Positions 56,051 to 64,000 of a DNA stretch of 64,000 nucleotides are shown here, one piece after another. The stretch lies in assembly GCA_033032865.1 (NCBI GenBank), contig JAWHQI010000028.1, positions 3,181,001 through 3,245,000 of the forward strand, given 5' to 3'. The first letter of the stretch is position 1, and each line of letters begins with the position of its first letter. The notes below the pieces were generated by a model that saw nothing but the letters and a program-made list of their open reading frames with translations, searched no databases and was not told the DNA's origin. The DNA is from Dactylorhiza incarnata. Taxonomy: Eukaryota > Streptophyta > Magnoliopsida > Asparagales > Orchidaceae. Both the position numbers and the translations under genes were made by a program.

Positions 56051-56916
56051 TGGTAATAATTGGAACTCGTTTGGATATGATGTGATCAAGATCGCACCAT
56101 AGGAGTCAAATCTAGATCAAACTTATTTCGGTCTGCGAATAGTGAAACTGATTTACATGAATTAGACCACCACTGACCTTCACACATAGAACTGTTAACT
56201 CTTTATTAATTATGAAGGCTCAGATTATTTGGAAGAGCATCTCTAAGGGCATCTTGGGAAATAAGGATTGGGGTGCGTTTAGCAAGCCATAAGTGTAAGA
56301 GTTTACAGTGTTATGAAAAGGAGGTTAGACCTCATCAAGGGCCCCACACACAACTCATCAGTGTTAAACGATTGTATGGAAGTAAAACTACCCTTAGCCG
56401 GGTGAGCCATTTTAAGGTAAATACTCAAGGGAGAAGTCGAGAAATATCTAAGGCAAACCCTGGTTTAAGGATGACGAAGAATAGGAATGTGGGTCCAAGT
56501 AAGGTTGAGAATGCTAATTGAATGTGTGCAGTTCCTCTGTGAAGAAGGGAACTCGGGCTTAGAATGTGACGACGGGAGAGTCAGCACCCGGTCACAATTG
56601 GTGGTGTTGGAGTTCAAAAGAACTCCCCCACTCCTAGGAGTCGAGTTTAACTCATCTTATAGATTTAATGTAATTGGAGAGGATAATGAGGATCAAGTAA
56701 AAAGGGGTAGATACCCACAAGATTAAGCGCATTGGGAAGAGGAAATTCGGGGTGTCAGCCCGCCACACTTCCCAGTACCGCTGCGAGCCCCTCACCGGGT
56801 AACCCTCCGGAAGTCCAAGGCTAACCCTAAAGCTTCTAAGATTAACTAAATTATAGACAAGACTAGTTAAGTAGGAGAACACGACAAGTTAACTTCCATC
56901 CCAAACCGGAACATTT

Positions 56917-58232
56917 TATAAGGAAGGACTGGGATAGTCCTGCGAGCGGTAGGCTCGGGTTATAAGGAAGGACTGGGGTAGCCCTGCGAGCGGTAGACTC
57001 GGGTTATAAGGAAGGACTGGGATAGTCTTGCGAGCGGTAGGCTCGGGTTATGAGGAAGGACTGGGATAGTCCTGCGAGCGGTAGGCTCGGGTTATAAGGA
57101 AGGACTGGGGTAGTCCTGCGAGCGGTAGACTCGGGTTATAAGGAAGGACTGGGATAGTCCTGCGAGCGGTAGGCTCGGGTTATGAGGAAGGACTGAGTTA
57201 GTCCTGCGAGCGGTAGTCTCGGGTTATAAGGAAGGACTGGGGTAGTCCTGCGAGCGGTAGACTCGGGTTATAAGGAAGGACTGGGATAGTCCTGCGAGCG
57301 GTAGGCTCAGGTTATGAGGAAGGACTGAGTTAGTCCTGCGAGCGGTAGGCTCGGGTTATAAGGAAGGACTGGGGTAGTCCTGCGAGCGGTAGACTCGGGT
57401 TATAAGGAAGGACTGGGATAGTCCTGCGAGCGGTAGGCTCAGGTTATAAGGAAGGACTGGGGTAGTCCTGCGAGCGGTAGACTCGGGTTATAAGGAAGGA
57501 CTGGGATAGTCCTGCGAGCGGTAGGCTCGGGTTATGAGGAAGGACTGAGTTAGTCCTGCGAGCGGTAGGCTTGGGTTATAAGGAAGGACTGGGATAGTCC
57601 TGCGAGCGGTAGGCTCGGGTTATGAGGAAGGACTGAGTTAGTCCTGCGAGCGGTAGGCTCGGGTTATAAGGAAGGACTGGGGTAGTCCTGCGAGCGGTAG
57701 ACTCGGGTTATAAGGAAGGACTGGGATAGTCCTGCGAGCGGTAGGCTCGGGTTATAAGGAAGGACTGGGGTAGTCCTGCGAGCGGTAGACTCGGGTTATA
57801 AGGAAGGACTGGGATAGTCCTGCGAGCGGTAGGCTCGGGTTATGAGGAAGGACTGAGTTAGTCCTGTGAGCGGTAGGCTCGGGTTATAAGGAAGGACTGG
57901 GGTAGTCCTGCGAGCGGTAGACTCGGGTTATAAGGAAGGACTGGGTTAGTCCTGCGAGCGGTAGGCTCAGGTTATGAGGAAGGACTGAGTTAGTCCTGCG
58001 AGCGGTAGGCTCGGGTTATAAGGAAGGACTGGGTTAGTCCTGCGAGCGGTATGCTCGGGTTATAAGGAAGGACTGAGTTAGTCCTGCGAGCGGTAGGCTC
58101 GGGTTATGAGGAAGGACTGAGTTAGTCCTGCGAGCGGTAGGCTCGGGTTATAAGGAAGGACTGAGTTAGTCCTGCAAGCGGTAGGCTCGGGTTATAAGGA
58201 AGGACTGGTATAGTCTGGCGAGCGGTAGGCTC
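56917..58232 (+). repeat. 44-bp minisatellite in LTR Q, about 30 units, each a stem-loop
   Basis: Unit ttataaggaaggactgggat continuing agtcctgcgagcggtaggct cggg. AGGACT and AGTCCT pair in almost every unit around a 5-base loop, and loops fall into three classes: gggat, ggggt and gagtt. The loop class is linked to other variants (agactc with ggggt, ttatgagg with gagtt), which gives a partial three-unit (132-bp) higher-order pattern. Confidence 0.95.
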
Positions 58233-59959
58233 TACTTTATAAATGTTGATGTAGAGTTGTGAGCTGGAGGCTCGGTAATAAATGGTGAATATTTGTTGCT
58301 TGTGTGTAAGATGTGGTGGGTCTTTGGTTCTGTCTTAGTCGTCACACCGACAACAGTTCGTTGACTCGGCAGTACTAGTGGTTTTGTGGGGGCCAGGTTG
58401 TTTCACTGCGCGTCCGATGGGACAGTTTCCCCTAAACCCTGCCTGGCCAAATAAAGGTCTGGTTTCTTCGGATCCAGCAAGAGTACGCAGGAGCTCGTGA
58501 GTACCGATACTGGTATCACAGCGTACGTTTGGGCCTAGGTCTGGTAGTGTGACTTACCTACCTAGGTGAGGAGACGCCCGCTCCTCTGCCACCGTTTGAC
58601 CACGACGGGAGGTGCCCGAGAGGTTAGCTACCTCCGAAAAGTGGGAATTAAAGGTCTGTACGTACAGAGTCGTGTGGGTGAGTTGCATGTGTATGAAATA
58701 ATAATACTAACATTGCATCATTGCATTGCACATCATAGCATAACATTTCTGCACAAACAGAGACCTCATCGTATAAATTAGTGTGGCCTCTTTTATACGA
58801 TGAGTTTACTTCTTGCCAGATTCCTTAGCTTATGTGCTTGTGTGTGTGCATATAAGTTAAGGTTACTTTCGTAGATGCTCTTATTTCTTATACCTGCTAG
58901 CATAGAATTGTTATTATTTAATGTTCAGTAATTATAAACCCTGCTAGTCTCTCCGCTGTCACCTGCTTTTGATTTACCCCTTGATGACCTCCGCTTCCTC
59001 CTCCCGCACGGTGCCTAGGAGTCGCGGGTGGAGGCGGTGAGGAATATGCTGAGTCTTATAGACTGACGGTCGGTGGACCTCATCATTTTAGGGATGATGC
59101 GGCGGAACAACAGGGCCCCATTCAGGAGACAGGACAGGAGGACGGGATGAAGCAGAGTAGTCACTACACGTCGCCGCCGCAGCATCTTCAGATGCATGAA
59201 GACAGTGTTTGACAGTTTCCGCATAGATGTAGAGAGAGAGTGTTGTTGCACTATACTTGAACATGTACCGGGCATAATCCCTTATTCGCTTTGTTCTCTT
59301 TTACTTTAAATTCTCATCATGGACATTGTAAACATGTAATTTATATATTTAATGTGATTTGTGGACTTGTTGCTTATGTTACTATGAATTGTGGTTGGCC
59401 TGGATGATGTTGATTAGCCGGCAGGATCGGCGTATTGTGGCGGGGACCATTGGGTGTAATGGTCTCACCGCAAGATGGCGGTTCTGGGCGGTAAGACCCG
59501 GTTTTTATAGCAAAAAAAAAGAGGGTCTTACATGGGGAAAGATATTTCTCCCCTCCCCCCCCCCCTCCTCCACTAGCTATGGACAGCTGGCCAACTTTTG
59601 GGTTAGTGGGCAACCCTTCCTAATGGCATAAGGAGGGGAAGAGGCCACTTCTTAAGGGGAGAAATAACTCCAAAAATAGGAATTTTTTGAGGGTTTGACC
59701 AAAGTCAACCCTAGGGTGGGTCCCTCCTGTCGGTCAAAGTCCAAGTGTGTCCAACTCGTCGTATGGATGGTCAATGCTGGGATATTAAATCAATATGGGT
59801 GCGCGCACGTTTTTTGGTGTGACATAAAACTTGATTTGTTCGCGGGTTGACTTTTCGACGTCGTAATTGGTTACAACGAACTTTGTTGGTCTTGTTTCCA
59901 CTGAGACTGACTGAGAATGATTCCGAGTTCATTCGCTTAATATTTTAAAAATTGTACCG

Positions 59960-60560
59960 TGGCGGCCTACAAAACCTAAAGCAGACATATTTCTCATACG
60001 ACCTCCGATTAAAACGCAACGAGTTCCATTGCACCCATATTGATTATACGAGTCTAACGGAACTGACGGAAGTCAATTTTGAGTACGTATGGTTAATGTA
60101 CCCCAATGACGTTGTTGTGACGCATTACGATACTCAAAATAGTCGTTTTCTCTAAACAACCTCAGATTGGAATGGAACGAGTTCCATTGCACTCATATTG
60201 ATTATACGAGTCTAATGGAATTGACTGAAGTCAATTTGGATTAAGTATGGTCATTGTACCCCAACGACGTTGTTGTGGCGCACTACGATACTCAAAATGG
60301 CCGTTTTCTCTAAACGACCTCAGATTGGAATGAAACGAGATCCATCACACTCGAATTGATTATATGAGTCTAACGGAACTGACGGAAGTCAATTTGGAGA
60401 ATGTAAGGTCACTATACCCCAACGACGTTGTTGTGACGCACTAAGATACTTAAAATGGTCGTTTTCTCTAAGCGACCTCGAATTGGAATGGAACGAGATC
60501 CATCATACTCACATTGATTATACGAGTCTAACGGAACTGACGGAGGCAAATCAGGGTTCT
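59960..60560 (-). repeat. 158-bp tandem repeat in LTR P, four units
   Basis: The marker tgattata recurs at 60041, 60199, 60357 and 60515, exactly 158 apart. Units carry acgagttccatt/acgagatccat, gagtctaacggaactgacgg and accccaacgacgttgttgt. In U3 of the minus-strand LTR. Confidence 0.9.
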
Positions 60561-60659
60561 CCTAAAATTGGGTTATTTTCTATCCCTTGGGTAACTTTTA
60601 TTGGGTACACTAGGGTCTAGTGACCAAATAAAAGTCGGGATGTTACAATCCAATAAAAA

Positions 60660-61152
60660 TAAAAGGATTTTCGTTCTCAAAAATTGCTTAAGGTAGGGGG
60701 TGACATACCTGCGAGAAGAGTGTCGGGTATCTTTCTAGGACGAGAGTTTCTGGTTCCCATATAAACTCTTCGCGCACGCAGTTTGACCATAAGATCTTGA
60801 CCATCGTGATGGTTTTGTTTCGTAGGTTCTTGACCTTGGAGTCCACTATCCTTGCTGGTTCGAGCTGAACGGATGGGTCGAACTATATCGGTATCGGTGG
60901 TGTGGAAAGATGTTGATACGGTTGTCGGAGAACACATCGCAATGATGAAACGTGAAAAACGTCGTGAAGATTTCCGAATTCAGCGGGCAAAGCTAATCGG
61001 TATGCAATGGGGACAATTTGTTCTACGACCTGATGCAGGCCCAAATAGAGAGGATCCAACTTTTTCAGTTTCTTTATTCGGGAGATCCCGTGCATAGGTT
61101 TGATCTTTAGGAACACCTATCTCTCACTCTAAACTCTACCGGTGGATGGCAC
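60660..61152 (-). pseudogene. 3' end of gypsy pol (integrase C-terminus and chromodomain), partial
   Basis: Minus-strand pol of the element that owns LTR P. VFLKIKPMHGISRIKKLKKL, YRLALPAEFGNLHDVFHVSS is the gypsy integrase C-terminal block. The next reading frame carries a chromodomain-like VDSKVKNLRNKTITMVKILW...RYPTLF. Chromodomains in chromovirus integrases steer insertion to marked chromatin. The frame is open between the two blocks only up to an early stop in one register, and the upstream part is cut at 61153 by the next element. Family: Tekay/Del-like by this tail. Confidence 0.82.
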
Positions 61153-62941
61153 TGATAGGTAATTTTACTAACAACTCGAAAAGGCAAGTGCACCTATCGA
61201 ATCGTAGTATAGAGAAATGTCGTACTAGACCGGGGCTGTCAATTACTACTACTCACGCTGTTACTATTATCCTACCGAACGAAAGTTGATTTTGGTTTTT
61301 GAAATTAAAAATTGCAAGTACAAAGAATTTACGAAAGAGAAATTCACGATTTTAAAAAAACTTAGCACTTGATTGGGTGTTCTTGGGAATCCGATTATAA
61401 AAGAAGCGCTCTAATTCTTAAAAATTCCGTTTCGATTGGAGGATTGAAAAATTACGATAAAAACTCGCTAGAGACAACTATCACCTAATTTTAATAATAC
61501 TTCAAACATAATCTCTTAAAATTTAAAATAAAATTAAAATTGCATGAACGATTAATCCCAAATCCAAAAGACTCGATATCTTCAATTCTCAAAGAAGAAT
61601 ATCCAAATCTCTTTATTTCCGAGAGATCTAAAGCATTCACGAGCCTCTCGGCCAACTAGAATACCAATCAGATGGCGAAATTTATATACTAGCAATATAA
61701 ACTTGCAACCAAAATTTAATCGGAAATAAATCGAAACGAGAAATATAAGAATTAGAGACGATAGATTATAATATAATCTTCATCCCAATACTAACCAATC
61801 AAGCACTAAGAGAAAATTTAGCTACTCATAGGAAGGAAAGAAACAACAATAAAAGAGAAAGATTGCATTTTCATTAAGAGGAAATAATAAGAGTACACAA
61901 CTATATTAAGCAAAATGGAAACAAAAGCATATAAGAAACAACATGAAATTAAACTCTCATACAAGGTAGAACTCTCTTGAACTCTCTCTCTTCTCCAACT
62001 CTTGAATTTTTCCAACCTCCTCAAAGCCTTGAATTTGTGCTCCTTATATAGATGCAAAAACCATCTAGAATCATACATTACAATAAATTGTGGCATTTGG
62101 ACTCCAAGAGAAATAAATAAATGAAGATGAGAGGTTGCATGAAAATAAATTATCAATAATAACAATCCTTTGAGTGGAGAGGGGAAGAAATGAAATGATG
62201 TGGCCGGCCATGCATGGAATGAGAGAATTAATTGAGTGGAATATGAAGGGGTGGAAGATGAATTTAATTTAGAGAAATAAAGAAGGGAGGATGAAAGGAT
62301 TTGATGAAAATAAAAAGAAATAATGAGGGGAGGAGGAGAATGATCGGACACATGCTTGGAAATAAAAATAAAATGAAATGAAATAAAGAGGGAGATGAGG
62401 GAGAGCCGGCCATGCATGTGGAGGAATAAATTGGAGAAATAAAGTGGGGACATGAAGAGGTGGATGAGAAGATGAAGGGTTAAATAATGCATGAATTAAA
62501 ATGAAGGGAAAGGAGATGAAGGGGTGGAAGAAGATTTAAATGGAGAAATAATATAAGAGAGAGAAAGAGTGCACATGTTTTGAAATTTATAAAATATTTT
62601 ATGCATAATAAAGGTGACCATGCATGAAAAATTAAATATAATAAATTAAGGATAATTTCATGCATGGTGAGGAGAGAGAAAAGATGGTGGAATAACATGC
62701 ATGCAAAAATTATTTGCATGAGAATTATTTCTCGTACAAAAGTTGACAGCGGGCATTTATGTCGAGACGTGCCGAAATTCCCCCAAGCCTGTCATAAAAT
62801 AAAATAAAACAACATTAGTGCGAATAATTATAAAATATTAATAATTAGATAATTATAATATAATTTAGAGAAATATATATAGTTTATATTAAAAATATAA
62901 TAATAATAGTAAGCATATTTAAGTCAAAATATGCGTCATCA
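61153..62941 (-). mobile_element. 3' LTR of an Athila/LARD-like element
   Basis: A 1,789-bp block, + strand TGATAGGTAA...GCGTCATCA. The word aaggcaagtgcacctatcga near 61178, close to its left end, is typical of the LTR ends of this plant group. On its right is minus-strand TAAGTCTGGGAGAATT, a purine-rich tract, preceded by TTGCTTGGGGACAAGCAAAA, a widely conserved signature just inside the 3' LTR of Athila-type and large LARD elements. The long ORF at 61818-62492 (minus) is AT/Phe-rich and not a gene. Confidence 0.75.
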
Positions 62942-64000
62942 AATTCTCCCAGACTTAGCATTTTGCTTGTCCCCAAGCAAAAACATACGAGCTAGCAAAA
63001 TAAAAAAGGACTAAATAATCAAATTGGCTATGTCGTGAACGAGTACGATGCGAAATTAGAAGTAGAGAAATTATGAAAAATAAACTGAAAATTCTTACTT
63101 AACCATGACATGAATTTTTATAGATTTCACTAAAATAATAATAAATCATCCCAAGTTTTAACAAAATTAAAAACTAAGTAATGAGACAAATGAAAAGGGC
63201 ATTGAGTTGCTACTAAAATCTAAGGGACATTTTATAACCATCTCAATCTAAATCAAGAGTCTAAACTCCTACCAAAAGGCTTACCCAATCTACTTTTTCA
63301 CTTTCTTGACTAAAAATAAACTTAGGACCATGAATCAAAAGGACTTCATTAGGTATAACATTTAAGGCTTGGGTTTAAGGTGCGGATATCAAAAGATAAA
63401 CGTGAAGGGTTAAGACACACTTAAAAAAAAAAGCTTTGCAAAAACTTGTATGTTAGCAAAAATAAATTTTGACACCCCAAATAATTTTGAAATATAAAGG
63501 TAGGGGTCAAAAATGCATTCTTTAATTTTTTTCTCAATATTTTTTTATCATTTTTTTTCATACTCATTTCATCATTTTTTTTCTTCTTTTGTAGCAAAAG
63601 GATAACAAAATTAAAACTTCACCATTTTCACAAAAAGGAGGCACAAACTAGCAACAAATAAAGCTCAAATTTCAAGCGTGCACCATAGGTAGGCTATTTG
63701 GCTTTGAGGAAAATAAGTGGGGCTATAAAAGAAACGGGGAAAGCACAAAGTGGCTAGCAACGGTTAAGATTTTATGGCTTGGAATGCAAAGGCTCAAACG
63801 AATCAAGAGGTGGCCTAAATCATCTTCATGCTCCTAAATCTATCTAAAACAAAGTCTTGAAAAATTCAAAAGGTGCAAGACTAGGTAGAAAAATAAAGAA
63901 ACTTGACCTATCATGAAAGTGAAAATAATAAGCATCTAGACTGGTTCGCATCTACTACACTAAACATAAGTCAACATTGCAAAGATTTTGTAAAAGAGAA
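62942..64000 (-). mobile_element. Internal 3' part of the Athila/LARD-like element (runs off the edge)
   Basis: Non-coding AT-rich DNA with A runs, lying upstream of the 3' LTR in element orientation. It holds the TTGCTTGGGGACAAGCAA signature at about 62965-62985. No ORF of note in the window. Confidence 0.6.

Larger units (their letters stand above)
52836..59532 (+). mobile_element. 6.7 kb gypsy solo LTR ('LTR Q')
   Basis: Starts TGTAACATCCC and ends GGGTCTTACA, with the 5-bp duplication TGGGG on both sides (52831-52835, 59533-59537). At 6,697 bp it is very long for an LTR. It contains no gene-like ORF; the short frames at 56273-56726 and elsewhere lack family features. Internal repeats explain part of the length: a roughly 205-bp duplication (54350-54720), a 156-bp repeat (about 55420-56050) and a 44-bp repeat (56917-58232). 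It lies in the opposite orientation to the LTR it interrupts. Confidence 0.88.
44874..60647 (-). mobile_element. Disrupted large gypsy 3' LTR ('LTR P') with two nested insertions
   Basis: On the minus strand it starts TGTAACATCCC at 60647, next to the pol 3' end, and finishes GGTCTTACA at 44874. After subtracting the CACTA element and the 6.7 kb solo LTR with their duplications, about 4.67 kb of own sequence remains in three pieces: 44874-47953, 52354-52835 and 59538-60647. The ends match those of the inserted solo LTR (same first and last words), so the two are related families. It carries a 56-60 bp hairpin repeat (46205-46610), a GC-rich segment (47460-47950 plus 52354-52835) and a 158-bp repeat (about 59960-60560). 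Confidence 0.82.

Noticed and set aside
56917..58232. Regular short repeats resembling a CRISPR array
   Set aside because: Units are contiguous 44-bp tandem copies without unique spacers, in plant LTR context.
61818..62492. 224-codon minus-strand ORF
   Set aside because: AT-biased Phe/Ser/Leu-rich frame wholly inside an LTR with no domain; a chance frame.

Overview
The window is from a plant nuclear genome, most likely a flowering plant with a large, repeat-rich genome. It is built almost entirely of transposable elements, and I recognise no intact host gene. The evidence for a plant is: Sirevirus-type Ty1/copia elements with tRNA-Met primer sites, Tekay/Del-like Ty3/gypsy chromoviruses, a CACTA transposon, PIF/Harbinger remnants, 5S-rRNA-derived (Cassandra-like) repeats, and gene fragments with GT-AG introns. 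The species cannot be named from the sequence.

Layout, left to right. 1-1423: probable 5' LTR of a minus-strand copia element that runs off the left edge. 1424-2700: AT-rich, no gene. 2701-5250: a broken PIF/Harbinger element (transposase plus a MYB/SANT-like partner gene, minus strand). 5330-8110: a CA-rich minisatellite split by a 2.2 kb gypsy solo LTR (5758-7978, duplication CACAC). 8285-19050: a second PIF/Harbinger remnant split by a complete but inactivated 9.4 kb Tekay-like gypsy element (8991-18416, duplication CATCC). 20120-37140: an old minus-strand copia element, itself split by a palindromic 5S-derived insertion (22570-23437, duplication GTATA) and by a complete, very young Sirevirus (24366-36092, duplication CCTTG). 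37150-40350: degraded genes related to the 'putative gypsy type transposon' family. 40382-41941: an isolated Sirevirus LTR. 42000-44870: mostly unassigned AT-rich DNA with a possible promoter/LTR fragment.

From 44874 to 60647 lies one disrupted minus-strand gypsy LTR (about 4.7 kb of its own sequence). It holds a 4.4 kb CACTA element (47954-52350, duplication ATA) and a 6.7 kb solo LTR of a related family (52836-59532, duplication TGGGG). The pol 3' end of that gypsy element (60660-61152) is cut by an Athila/LARD-like element whose 3' LTR is 61153-62941 and which runs off the right edge.

The only element that looks able to move is the Sirevirus. Its LTRs differ by a single A in a homopolymer, gag and pol are open, and it has a third 829-codon frame after pol. 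The CACTA element carries a minus-strand, intron-containing fragment resembling the C-terminal part of UBP12/UBP13 deubiquitinases. The most unusual signal is structural: three LTR families here carry tandem arrays of short stem-loops. In the Sirevirus LTRs the stem sequence changes but pairing is kept. In the two large gypsy LTRs unrelated hairpin repeats sit at the same distance from the LTR 3' end.
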